64,000 nucleotides of DNA from assembly GCA_002415085.1 (NCBI GenBank), contig DIBV01000006.1, positions 186,001 through 250,000 on the forward strand, read 5' to 3'. The stretch is from Arsukibacterium sp. UBA5043. Lineage in GTDB: Bacteria > Pseudomonadota > Gammaproteobacteria > Enterobacterales > Alteromonadaceae. Of this stretch, positions 9,582 through 18,475 are shown piece by piece. A program made the position numbers and the translations under genes. The notes under the pieces were generated by a model. It did no database searches. It worked only from the letters and a program-made list of their open reading frames with translations, and was not told where the DNA came from. Positions within the stretch are counted from its first letter, which is position 1. Every line of letters starts with the position of its first letter.

Positions 9582-11633
9582 GTGGTAATGCAGAAATTTT
9601 CGGTAGGGCTCGCACTCTGTGTGTCGTTAACCCTGACGGCGTGTGTGTCAGAAAGCAGCTATGTCGGTTCTGACCGCCAGGTTGGTGAGCGAAGCCTTGA
9701 TAATAGTGAAGCTGCCCGCACCCGAATTTCTCTGGGTTTAAATTATTTACGTCGTGGTGATACCACACAGGCTAAATACAATTTAGAACGGGCCAAAGCC
9801 TTCGCACCAGATTTGCCTGAAGTTTACAACGCACTGGCTTTTTATTACCAGAGCGTAGGGGAACATATTCAGGCTGAAGACGCCTACAAAAAAGCGCTCG
9901 ACAAAGACAGTAATAATGCTGATGCCTACAACAATTATGGTGCATTTTTGTGCCAGATTGGTAAGTACCAGGAAGCAGAAGAATTGCTGCTTAAAGCAAT
10001 TTCCCGGCCGGGTTATATCCGGGTGGCAGAGAGCTATGAAAATCTGGCACTGTGTCAGTTAGATCAGCAAGGCTACAGTAAAGCTAAAACCTTTCTGGAA
10101 TCGTCAGTGTCTCATAATGGCACCAGGATCAGCTCGTTGATTAATCTGGCTGCCGTAAATTATGCCATGGGCGACAACGTCGGCGCGAAAGCATCGCTGC
10201 AACGGATTCAGCGGTTGGGCAGGGTATCTGCGCGCAGCACGCTGCTTAATTATCTGGTGGCAGAAAAGCAGGGCGACGTTAGCACCATGAAGCATGCTGA
10301 ACAACTACTCCTGACGTTGTATATTGATACCCCTGAAGCCCGTTTATTATTGCAGCAACGTCTACTGGAAAGTGAGTTTGAACAGCTGCGCGAGCAATAT
10401 AAACTTAGCTTAATGGCAAACATCGTGCTACCCGATAATGCTGCCGTAGCGGTAGCGCCAACTGACCCTGTTGCCAACCCCAGGCTTAGAGTAGTCAGGC
10501 GTAAAACGTCAGAGTCCGCTGCTGACGATGCTGAACAAAACCTGACGTCTGCACAAAAAAAAATCAATAGCCCTGCCTCCTCCTCCGGCACAGCAATGCC
10601 AAGCCCGCAAACTGAGCAGGCCTCCACAGCAGCCCGTTCAGTGAGTAGCCAGGCAATAGCCGGCGTCCTGGCAACCAGCCAGCCGACTGCTGACGACGAA
10701 GCGGCGCTGGAAGCACTGTCCGCGCAACAACGTGCAGACCAGCAAGCCGCCGAGACCGCAAGGCAACTGGCAACAAAACAGGCAGCAGAGCAACAGGCAA
10801 AAGCTGACGAATTAGCTGCGAGGCAATTAGCTGAACAACAGCGAGCTGAGCAATTAGCAGCAGAGCAACTAGCTACTGATAAATTGGCTGCCGAGCAACG
10901 GGAAACCGATAATCAGGCTGCTGGCGACATTGCCGCTAACCAACCGGCAGAGCAGCCGGCGGAGCAACAGCCTCAGCCACCAGCGCCTGAGCAACTGACA
11001 GCAGATCAGGGCCAGCAGCAAACAACCGGACAAGCTGAGCAGGATAGCGCCAGCCAGCTGGTGTTAGCAGCAACACCACCGGTGACCCTGCCGGTTGAAA
11101 CGGTATTAGCTGAACCGGCTGCAGCCACCGTTGCTGCATCGGCAGGATCAACCGCTTCAGCAGCAGACATTGCAGCAGCCGAGGTTGAAGCAGAAAAGCT
11201 TGAAGCAGAAAGTACAGCTGTGACAGAGGTCAGCCCTGCGGAGCCGGCGGCAGAATTTCATATCGTTCAGGAAGGCGAGTCACTGTATGCCATTTCTGTG
11301 GCGCATAATATCAGGCTGGCCAGATTAATGGAGTGGAACCAGCTGACTCCTGAATCCGTTATTAAAACCGGCCAGCGGGTCTGGCTGGCTGAAGTGGACG
11401 ATGAGCAGTTGCAGCAACAGCAAACGGTTGCCAGGCTGGCAGAGTTCAGTGAACCTGTTGATGCTTCAGAGCCTTACCATCAGGTTGCCGCAGGCGAAAC
11501 CATGTTTGGAATTTCGTACCGGTATAATATTCGCCTGGAACGTTTTATGACCTGGAACAACCTGACTGAACAAAGCAAGTTACAGGTTGGTCAGCAGGTG
11601 CTTGTTATCGACCCGGCCAATATTGAACCATGA
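9582..11633 (+). CDS. pilW: PilW-like TPR lipoprotein with extended linker and two LysM domains
   Basis: The first ~230 residues are a PilW/PilF-type pilotin-like TPR lipoprotein. A lipobox LTLTAC has Cys21 counting from GTG 9582. TPR repeats follow (SLGLNYLRRGDTTQAKYNLE, then ADAYNNYGAFLCQIGKYQEA). Such proteins help assemble the type IV pilus secretin and are usually about 250 residues. Here a ~320-residue linker rich in Ala, Gln and Glu follows, then two LysM domains near residues 560-605 and 631-678. LysM binds peptidoglycan glycan chains, so the protein may span from outer membrane to cell wall. The start is GTG 9582 or ATG 9588; the AGGGA at 9571-9575 favours GTG. rodZ overlaps its stop by 4 bases. 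Confidence 0.85.
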   Translation: MVMQKFSVGLALCVSLTLTACVSESSYVGSDRQVGERSLDNSEAARTRISLGLNYLRRGDTTQAKYNLERAKAFAPDLPEVYNALAFYYQSVGEHIQAEDAYKKALDKDSNNADAYNNYGAFLCQIGKYQEAEELLLKAISRPGYIRVAESYENLALCQLDQQGYSKAKTFLESSVSHNGTRISSLINLAAVNYAMGDNVGAKASLQRIQRLGRVSARSTLLNYLVAEKQGDVSTMKHAEQLLLTLYIDTPEARLLLQQRLLESEFEQLREQYKLSLMANIVLPDNAAVAVAPTDPVANPRLRVVRRKTSESAADDAEQNLTSAQKKINSPASSSGTAMPSPQTEQASTAARSVSSQAIAGVLATSQPTADDEAALEALSAQQRADQQAAETARQLATKQAAEQQAKADELAARQLAEQQRAEQLAAEQLATDKLAAEQRETDNQAAGDIAANQPAEQPAEQQPQPPAPEQLTADQGQQQTTGQAEQDSASQLVLAATPPVTLPVETVLAEPAAATVAASAGSTASAADIAAAEVEAEKLEAESTAVTEVSPAEPAAEFHIVQEGESLYAISVAHNIRLARLMEWNQLTPESVIKTGQRVWLAEVDDEQLQQQQTVARLAEFSEPVDASEPYHQVAAGETMFGISYRYNIRLERFMTWNNLTEQSKLQVGQQVLVIDPANIEP

Positions 11634-12520
11634 GTACGCCAGACATTCCAGCGACAACAGCACTGACGGCTGGTCAGTTATTACGCCAGGCCCGTGAACA
11701 ACGTAAACTCAGCGTTGCTGATGTAGCTCTGCAACTGAATTTGCGGGTTAATCTGGTACAACAAATTGAGACAGATCAACTCGACAGTACGATGCTGGTT
11801 ACCTTTGTTCGTGGTTATCTGCGGGCTTACGCCCGGCTGGTTAAGTTACCCGAGCAACAAGTATTGTTGGCCTTTGAGCAGCAAAATGGGGGCAGCGCAG
11901 ATCCGGCAAAACCAATGCGTACTTTTTCAAATCGTGCTGAACTCCAGGCCACCGAAAACCGCTTTATGTGGGTTACCTATGCCATGGGATTTATTTTAGT
12001 ATTAATGCTGGTGTTGTGGTGGTGGCAAACCGCTGGTCCTGTCGCTGAAAATACTCCCGGCCAGCCTGCTACAATGCAGCAAACCAGCTTGGAAACAATT
12101 GACAACACAATCGTCTCTGCGACGGATCAAAGTACCGCAGCGGCCAATAGCAGTGCTGAGTTAACAGACCTGGGCCAGGAAGCTGATGTTACAGTTGCTA
12201 CCCCTGATCTGGCTGATGACAACGCGGTTGACGCCAATCCGGAGCCCGTCAGTACGGCCACTGTGGATGCACAGGCAGATGTGATTACGATGGCGTTCAG
12301 CGATAATTGCTGGATTGACGTACTGGATGCCGAAGGTAATCGTATCGCCTATGGCACTAAAGAGGCAGGATATACGATGACCGTGACTGGAAAGGCACCC
12401 TTCGTAGTAACACTGGGTAACCCCAGCGTGGTGCAGATTACCCTAAACAATAAACCTTTTGATATGTCATCGCTGCCTGCCGGCAGAGTGGCAAAATTCA
12501 CCCTGGCGGAATCTGATTAA
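11630..12520 (+). CDS. rodZ: Cytoskeletal bitopic membrane protein RodZ
   Basis: RodZ links MreB to the elongation machinery and sets rod shape. The 296-residue protein has an N-terminal HTH_25-type helix-turn-helix ([19 protein letters not shown], residues 14-80). One membrane helix follows ([18 protein letters not shown], near 115-132), then a Thr/Ala/Asp-rich periplasmic linker and a C-terminal DUF4115 beta domain ([17 protein letters not shown]). The ATG overlaps the pilW stop, so translation is coupled. ispG follows after 2 bases. Confidence 0.93.
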   Translation: MSTPDIPATTALTAGQLLRQAREQRKLSVADVALQLNLRVNLVQQIETDQLDSTMLVTFVRGYLRAYARLVKLPEQQVLLAFEQQNGGSADPAKPMRTFSNRAELQATENRFMWVTYAMGFILVLMLVLWWWQTAGPVAENTPGQPATMQQTSLETIDNTIVSATDQSTAAANSSAELTDLGQEADVTVATPDLADDNAVDANPEPVSTATVDAQADVITMAFSDNCWIDVLDAEGNRIAYGTKEAGYTMTVTGKAPFVVTLGNPSVVQITLNNKPFDMSSLPAGRVAKFTLAESD

Positions 12521-12522
12521 TC

Positions 12523-13635
12523 ATGTTTGCTGACAATCCTATTACCCGACGTCTTAGCACCCAAATTCACGTAGGTACCGTCCCTATTGGTGGCGACGCC
12601 CCTATTGCTGTGCAGTCGATGACTAATACCCGAACCACTGATGTCGAGGCTACCCTGGCGCAAATTCGGGCAATCGCGGCTGCCGGTGCCGATTTGGTGC
12701 GGGTCTCGGTGCCAACCATGGAAGCGGCAGAAGCGTTTAAGCTGATAAAACAGCAGGCGCCTGTCCCGCTGGTCGCTGATATTCATTTTGACTACCGCAT
12801 TGCTTTAAAAGTAGCGGAGTACGGCGCTGACTGTCTGCGGATAAACCCGGGTAATATCGGCAAGGAAGATCGGATCCGGGCTGTAGTGGACAGTGCCCGG
12901 GATCATAATATCCCGATCCGGATCGGCGTCAATGGTGGTTCGTTAGAGGCCGATATTCAGGAGAAATATACCGAACCCTGCCCGGAAGCATTGCTGGAGT
13001 CGGCGATGCGGCATGTTGATATTCTGGACCGGCTTAATTTCGATCAATTTAAAGTGAGTGTAAAAGCCTCAGATGTGTTTCTGGCGGTTGGAGCATACCG
13101 TTTACTGGCCAAGCAAATTAAGCAACCTCTGCATTTAGGTATTACCGAGGCCGGCGGCGCCAGAGCAGGTGCGGTTAAATCAGCAATTGGTCTAGGTATG
13201 CTGCTGGCAGAGGGCATTGGTGATACGTTACGGATCTCATTGGCCGCCGACCCGGTGGAAGAGGTTAAAGTGGCGTTTGATATTTTAAAATCACTGCGTA
13301 TTCGCCAGCGCGGTATCAATTTTATTGCCTGCCCCAGCTGCTCCCGTCAGGAATTCGACGTTATTAAAACCATGAACGAGCTGGAGCAGCGGCTGGAAGA
13401 TATTGTCGAACCTTTAACAGTGTCAGTAATTGGCTGCGTGGTGAATGGGCCTGGCGAAGCATTAATTTCAGATTTAGGTGTAGCCGGTGCTAACCGCAAA
13501 AGTGGTTTTTATTTAAATGGTCAGCGCCAGAAACTGCGGCTTGACAATAACAACATCGCTGAACAGTTGGAGCAGCAGGTACGGCAGTATCTGGTTGCTC
13601 GCGAGCAGCTGATAGGCATTAAACAACTGGATTAA
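12523..13635 (+). CDS. ispG: 4-hydroxy-3-methylbut-2-enyl diphosphate synthase (flavodoxin)
   Basis: IspG converts MEcPP to HMBPP in the MEP isoprenoid pathway using a [4Fe-4S] cluster. The 370-residue bacterial-type protein has the TIM-barrel segment [19 protein letters not shown]. Cluster cysteines lie in [12 protein letters not shown], and the third is in GCVVNGPGE. It needs the upstream Isc system for its cluster. It is translationally linked to rodZ. Confidence 0.98.
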   Translation: MFADNPITRRLSTQIHVGTVPIGGDAPIAVQSMTNTRTTDVEATLAQIRAIAAAGADLVRVSVPTMEAAEAFKLIKQQAPVPLVADIHFDYRIALKVAEYGADCLRINPGNIGKEDRIRAVVDSARDHNIPIRIGVNGGSLEADIQEKYTEPCPEALLESAMRHVDILDRLNFDQFKVSVKASDVFLAVGAYRLLAKQIKQPLHLGITEAGGARAGAVKSAIGLGMLLAEGIGDTLRISLAADPVEEVKVAFDILKSLRIRQRGINFIACPSCSRQEFDVIKTMNELEQRLEDIVEPLTVSVIGCVVNGPGEALISDLGVAGANRKSGFYLNGQRQKLRLDNNNIAEQLEQQVRQYLVAREQLIGIKQLD

Positions 13636-13647
13636 CACGGATGCGGT

Positions 13648-13676
13648 TTGGTGTTTTCAATAACACCTCTTATAAT
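13648..13676 (+). promoter_or_regulatory. Probable hisS promoter with a dyad in the spacer
   Basis: TTGGTG at 13648-13653 and a perfect TATAAT at 13671-13676 are 17 bp apart. They lie 36 bp before the hisS start. A perfect inverted repeat GGTGTT(6)AACACC at 13650-13667 fills the region between the two hexamers, so a repressor could sit there. Confidence 0.65.
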
Positions 13677-13711
13677 CGCCCGGTTTTAAGCATGGCAGTG
13701 AGAATTTAACT

Positions 13712-14986
13712 TTGGCAAAAAATATTCAGGCAATACGCGGCATGAACGATTGTCTGCCACAGGATACGCCGTTGTGGCAGCATCTGGAGCAGGTATTACG
13801 CAGCACAGTGGCTAGTTTTGGCTACAGTGAGATCCGTTTTCCTATCGTTGAAATGACGGAGTTATTTAAACGCTCTATCGGTGAAGTTACTGATATTGTT
13901 GAAAAAGAGATGTACACCTTTGAAGATCGTAATGGCGACAGTCTGACATTACGGCCGGAAGGTACCGCCTGTTGTGTCAGAGCCGGTAACGAACATGGCT
14001 TGTTATATAATCAGGAACAACGTTTGTGGTATATGGGACCGATGTTCCGGCACGAACGACCACAAAAAGGCCGCTATCGTCAGTTCCATCAGTTTGGTCT
14101 GGAAGCCTTTGGTATTGCCAGCAGTGATATTGATGCTGAAGTTATTATGCTAACCGCCAATTTATGGCAGCAGCTGGGGCTGGCACCCTATGTCAGTTTA
14201 CAACTGAATTCCCTGGGCTCAAATGAGGCCCGGGCTGTTTACCGCGACGCATTGGTAGCGTATCTGGAACAGCACAAGTCGCAGTTAGACGAAGACAGTC
14301 TGCGCCGGATGCACAGCAATCCACTAAGGGTGCTCGATACAAAGAACCCGGCACTGGCAGAGGTGGTAGCAAACGCTCCGCAGCTAAGTGATTATTTAGA
14401 CGAAGACTCAGCGGATCACTTCAGGCAGTTAAAGCGTCGGCTTGATGCGGCCGGGATTGCTTATACTATCAACCCCACCCTGGTGCGCGGTCTCGATTAT
14501 TACAATAAAACGGTATTTGAGTGGGTAACTACCGAGCTGGGTGCTCAGGGCACGGTGTGTGCCGGTGGTCGTTATGATGGCCTGGTAGAGCAATTGGGTG
14601 GTAAAGCCACACCGGCAGTGGGCTTTGCGCTTGGCATGGAGCGGCTGGTGTTATTGCTGCAAACCCTGCAGCTGGCCAGCGTGCCTGAGACCACAGCTGA
14701 TATTTATATTATGCCTATGGGTGAGGCAGCGGAACTTGCTGCCATTGCGATTGCCCAACAGCTGCGTAGCGAGTTGGCGACAAAACGTGTTATCTTGCAC
14801 TGTGGTGGTGGCAACCTGAAAAAACAAATGAAACGAGCCGATAAATCGGGTGCCGAACTGGCGTTGATTGTTGGTGATGATGAGCTGGCGCGCGGTGAAA
14901 TAACGTTAAAATGGCTACGCCAGGATAAGCCACAGCAAACGCTGGCGTTGGCAGCGCTGTCAAAGTTACTGGCAGCAGCGATTTAA
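13712..14986 (+). CDS. hisS: Histidyl-tRNA synthetase
   Basis: This class II synthetase charges tRNA-His. The 424-residue product reads [18 protein letters not shown], as in E. coli, with a TTG start at 13712. Class II motif 2 ([19 protein letters not shown]) and the histidine-binding segment [15 protein letters not shown] are present. The C-terminal anticodon-binding domain starts around residue 325. No strong Shine-Dalgarno is seen, which with the TTG suggests modest translation. Confidence 0.97.
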   Translation: MAKNIQAIRGMNDCLPQDTPLWQHLEQVLRSTVASFGYSEIRFPIVEMTELFKRSIGEVTDIVEKEMYTFEDRNGDSLTLRPEGTACCVRAGNEHGLLYNQEQRLWYMGPMFRHERPQKGRYRQFHQFGLEAFGIASSDIDAEVIMLTANLWQQLGLAPYVSLQLNSLGSNEARAVYRDALVAYLEQHKSQLDEDSLRRMHSNPLRVLDTKNPALAEVVANAPQLSDYLDEDSADHFRQLKRRLDAAGIAYTINPTLVRGLDYYNKTVFEWVTTELGAQGTVCAGGRYDGLVEQLGGKATPAVGFALGMERLVLLLQTLQLASVPETTADIYIMPMGEAAELAAIAIAQQLRSELATKRVILHCGGGNLKKQMKRADKSGAELALIVGDDELARGEITLKWLRQDKPQQTLALAALSKLLAAAI

Positions 14987-15084
14987 ATAAAGATAAACAG
15001 ATTGGACTATCACTGGCAGGCTGATAATCTTCCGGCACTGGTAGTGGCAAAGCAGATTAGACAGGATATTACGGAGTAGTAAAA

Positions 15085-15714
15085 TTGGAAATTTACAGTA
15101 GCGAAGAACAACAGGTTGAAGCCATTAAACGCTTTTGGAATGATTACGGTAAAGCCATTCTCGGTGGGGTAGTCATTGGTTTGGCCGGGCTGTATGGCTG
15201 GCGCTATTTTCAGGCTGAACAGCGCGAGCAGGCCGAGCAGGTATCAGCTCAGTACAGCCAGCTATTGGAACAACAGCAAGCTGAAGGCAGCGACTGGCTG
15301 AGCAGTGCTAAAGGATTTATTGATGGGCAGAGTGATACCAGTTATGCGGTATTCGCTGCGTTACTGGCGGCGCGTGAAGCCATTGAACAACAACAACTGG
15401 CAACGGCGGCAGAGCACTTAAATTGGGTGATAAGTAACGCCAAAGATACACCAGTACAGGCGATTGCCCAGCTGCGGCTGGCCCGGGTGCAGCGCGAACA
15501 GGGTAATTATTCTGACGCCCTGGCCACGTTAGCCATGCCAGTGCCAGCCAGCTTTGAAACTCAGCAGGCAGAGCTGAAAGGCGACGTACTCCAGTTAACC
15601 GGTGAATTGGCTCAGGCTAAAGCGGCTTATCAGCAGGCGCTGGCCACAAGTGAACAAACCCGGCCGTTATTGCAGGTAAAACTGGATGAATTGGCCCATA
15701 TTACAGCCAGTTAA
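15085..15714 (+). CDS. yfgM: YfgM-type ancillary SecYEG/periplasmic chaperone protein
   Basis: YfgM is an inner-membrane TPR protein that associates with the Sec translocon and the PpiD chaperone. The 209-residue protein starts at TTG 15085 with MEIYSSEEQQVEAIKRFW. It has one membrane helix (KAILGGVVIGLAGLYGWRYF, about residues 23-42) and TPR-like helices to the end. GGAG at 15073-15076 is the ribosome site. It lies between hisS and bamB, its usual place, 12 bp before bamB. Confidence 0.92.
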   Translation: MEIYSSEEQQVEAIKRFWNDYGKAILGGVVIGLAGLYGWRYFQAEQREQAEQVSAQYSQLLEQQQAEGSDWLSSAKGFIDGQSDTSYAVFAALLAAREAIEQQQLATAAEHLNWVISNAKDTPVQAIAQLRLARVQREQGNYSDALATLAMPVPASFETQQAELKGDVLQLTGELAQAKAAYQQALATSEQTRPLLQVKLDELAHITAS

Positions 15715-15726
15715 CAAGGGGTAGGC

Positions 15727-16902
15727 GTGAAATTATTCGGAAAAATAACCGTGGTTGCAATAGTAACCCTTATCTTAAGTGCTTGCTCCAGTAAGGAAAA
15801 GCTGGTGCTGCCAGAGGTGCAAAACAGCATCAAACCACAAAAAGTCTGGCAAGATAAAGTTGGTAAAGGCGTCGGCCACTACGAATCAGGACTAAAACCG
15901 GTAATTGTTGACGATACCGTTTACGCTGCCAGTCGCAACGGTATTGTGGTCGCAAAAAACCTGAGCAATGGCCGTACCTTGTGGAGTTTTGATTTACGCA
16001 CTGAAGGCTCAAGCTCTTTGTTGTCGCGTTTTAGCAGCGATACCGCGCGGATTGCCGGTGGCGTTGCTTTTAATAACAATATGTTGTACCTGGGTACCGA
16101 AGATGGTGAAGTATTTGCGTTAAATGCCCAAGACGGTCAGTTGTTATGGCGGGTGGCAGTAAAAGGTGAAGTATTAACCAGTCCGGCTGTTGGTGAAGGC
16201 TTGGTTGTGGTGGCGACTACCGCAGGTAATCTGGTTGCGTTAGACCCGGCAACGGGCGAGCAACGCTGGATATTTGAAGACGAGCAACCAGCACTAACTA
16301 TCCGCGGGCTGAGTGAGCCTGTAATTGAATCTGGTGGTGTATTGTATGGCAGTGGCACCGGCCGGGTAGGGGTGTTAATTGCTGAACGCGGTTATCAGGC
16401 CTGGGAAGAAGTTATCGCTTCGCCACAAGGTAGCACTGACTTATCGCGACTGGTTGACGTTGACGCAAAACCGATAGTGGTTGCCGGCACCGTGTACACC
16501 ATTGCCTATAACGGTGAGTTAGTGGCGTTGGAACTGCGCAGTGGCCGTCAGTTGTGGAAACGGGATTATGCCAGCTTTCGTAATATGGCTGTGGCCGGCA
16601 CGGTTTTGTATCTGGTAGATTCGACTGGTGGCATCTACGCCGTTGACCGGCGTAATGGCAGTGAACTGTGGGGTCAGCAAGGCTTACAGCGGCATTTTTT
16701 AACCGGCCCAACTGTTTATAAAGATTATCTGGTGGTGGGTGACAACAAAGGTAACCTGCATTGGCTGAATCGGGAAACCGGTGATTTTGTTGCCCGGCAA
16801 AGTATGGATGGCTCAGGTTTTTACAACCAGCCAGTAGCAAACGAAGACTATATATTAGTGACAAGCCGCAATGGTGAGCTAGTCTTATTACAAGTACCTT
16901 AA
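15727..16902 (+). CDS. bamB: Outer membrane assembly lipoprotein BamB
   Basis: BamB is the beta-propeller lipoprotein of the BAM complex that inserts beta-barrel proteins. The 391-residue protein starts at GTG 15727 with a lipoprotein signal ending LILSAC (Cys20). Repeated PQQ-like blades are clear (NGIVVAKNLSNGRTLWSF, DGEVFALNAQDGQLLWRV, GNLVALDPATGEQRWIF). AAGGGG lies just upstream. Confidence 0.95.
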   Translation: MKLFGKITVVAIVTLILSACSSKEKLVLPEVQNSIKPQKVWQDKVGKGVGHYESGLKPVIVDDTVYAASRNGIVVAKNLSNGRTLWSFDLRTEGSSSLLSRFSSDTARIAGGVAFNNNMLYLGTEDGEVFALNAQDGQLLWRVAVKGEVLTSPAVGEGLVVVATTAGNLVALDPATGEQRWIFEDEQPALTIRGLSEPVIESGGVLYGSGTGRVGVLIAERGYQAWEEVIASPQGSTDLSRLVDVDAKPIVVAGTVYTIAYNGELVALELRSGRQLWKRDYASFRNMAVAGTVLYLVDSTGGIYAVDRRNGSELWGQQGLQRHFLTGPTVYKDYLVVGDNKGNLHWLNRETGDFVARQSMDGSGFYNQPVANEDYILVTSRNGELVLLQVP

Positions 16903-16929
16903 CAGGTACTCTAGGCATATAACTGAAGG

Positions 16930-16960
16930 AACAGGCCTGAATGGGCCTGTTTTCTTATTT
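16930..16960 (+). terminator. Hairpin with T-rich tail between bamB and der
   Basis: AACAGGCC (16930-16937) pairs with GGCCTGTT (16944-16951) around a 6-base loop. It is followed by TTCTTATTT. It could terminate the bamB transcript or attenuate read-through into der, whose ATG is only 15 bp further on. Confidence 0.65.
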
Positions 16961-16974
16961 CTGAGGTTGACTGA

Positions 16975-18459
16975 ATGTTACCTGTAGTGGCCCTGGTGGG
17001 GCGCGCCAATGTTGGCAAATCCACGTTGTTTAATCGTTTAACCCGCACCCGTGACGCTCTGGTTGCAGATTTTCCGGGGTTAACCCGGGATCGTAAGTAC
17101 GGCTCAGTCAATTTTGAGGGCCTGGAGTTTATTGTCGTAGATACCGGCGGTATTGATGGCCATGAGCAAGGCATTGAAGTGGAAATGGCTGAGCAGTCAT
17201 TAAAAGCTATCGACGAAGCTGATGTCGTGCTATTTATGGTAGATGCCCGGGCTGGCGCTACCGTGGGAGATGGTGCGATTGCTGATCATATTCGCCGCCT
17301 GGAAAAACCGGTGTTTCTGGTAGCCAATAAAACCGATGGTCTGGATGCGGATACCGCGGTAGCGGATTTCTACAGTCTGGGTATTGGCGAAGTATACCCG
17401 ATAGCCGCGGCCCATGGCCGTGGTGTGTCATCTTTATTAAACCATGCGTTATTACCGTTTCTGGCTGACAGCATCAAATCAGGAGCTGACAGTGACCCGG
17501 AGGCCGAAGCTGGCCCGGCGCTGGAAACGCTTACCGAAGAGCAAGCTGATGCTGAGGCTGCCCGGCTGCGTAGCGAGCATATTAAACTGGCCATTGTCGG
17601 TCGGCCTAACGTCGGTAAATCAACCCTGACTAACCGTATTTTAGGCGAAGATCGGGTAGTAGTATTTGATATGCCCGGCACCACCCGTGACTCTGTTTTT
17701 ATTCCGATGCAACGTAACGAGCGTAACTATACGTTAATTGATACTGCCGGCGTACGTCGTCGTGGCAAAATTGATGACATGGTAGAAAAGTTTTCGGTGA
17801 TCAAAACCTTGCAGGCAATAGAAGAGGCCAATGTGGTATTGCTGGTACTGGATGCCCAGCAAGGGATCTCTGATCAGGATTTAAGTATTCTGGGTTTTGC
17901 GCTCAATGCCGGCCGATCCTTGGTTATTGCCGTCAATAAATGGGATGGCCTGAACGACAGCATTAAAGATGAAGTTAAGCGGGAGCTGGATCGTCGCTTA
18001 GGTTTTATTGATTTTGCCCGTTTGCATTTTATCTCGGCATTGCATGGCTCTGGTGTTGGTAACCTATTTGAGTCGGTAGAAGAAGCATTCGACTCTGCCA
18101 CCAAACGAGTGAGTACATCGCTACTTACCCGCATCATGAAGATGGCGCAGGAAGATCACCAGCCACCGATGGTGCATGGCCGCAGGGTTAAACTAAAGTA
18201 TGCCCATGCCGGTGGTTATAACCCCCCCATTATTGTTATTCATGGTAATCAGGTAAAAGACCTGCCGGATTCTTATAAGCGCTATTTAATGAATTACTAT
18301 CGTAAAGCGCTGCAAATGATGGGTACGCCGGTACGGGTTGAATTCCGGGAAGGAGAAAACCCCTTTACCCCAACTAAGAAAAATACCGAGACGGCGCTAC
18401 AAAAATACAAGCGTGAGCGTTTAATGAAGGCGCGTCAGAAAGTGGCTAAAAAAGATTAA
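16975..18459 (+). CDS. der: Ribosome biogenesis GTPase Der (EngA)
   Basis: Der is an essential tandem GTPase in 50S subunit maturation. The 494-residue protein has G domain 1 ([26 protein letters not shown]) and G domain 2 ([29 protein letters not shown]). An acidic linker separates them, and a C-terminal KH-like domain follows ([18 protein letters not shown]). It ends in a lysine-rich tail. Confidence 0.98.
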   Translation: MLPVVALVGRANVGKSTLFNRLTRTRDALVADFPGLTRDRKYGSVNFEGLEFIVVDTGGIDGHEQGIEVEMAEQSLKAIDEADVVLFMVDARAGATVGDGAIADHIRRLEKPVFLVANKTDGLDADTAVADFYSLGIGEVYPIAAAHGRGVSSLLNHALLPFLADSIKSGADSDPEAEAGPALETLTEEQADAEAARLRSEHIKLAIVGRPNVGKSTLTNRILGEDRVVVFDMPGTTRDSVFIPMQRNERNYTLIDTAGVRRRGKIDDMVEKFSVIKTLQAIEEANVVLLVLDAQQGISDQDLSILGFALNAGRSLVIAVNKWDGLNDSIKDEVKRELDRRLGFIDFARLHFISALHGSGVGNLFESVEEAFDSATKRVSTSLLTRIMKMAQEDHQPPMVHGRRVKLKYAHAGGYNPPIIVIHGNQVKDLPDSYKRYLMNYYRKALQMMGTPVRVEFREGENPFTPTKKNTETALQKYKRERLMKARQKVAKKD

Positions 18460-18475
18460 CAGCAAGGATTAACTG

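Noticed and set aside
10250-10800. Long minus-strand frames opposite pilW
   Set aside because: They arise from the Ala/Gln-biased composition of the PilW linker and lack ribosome sites.
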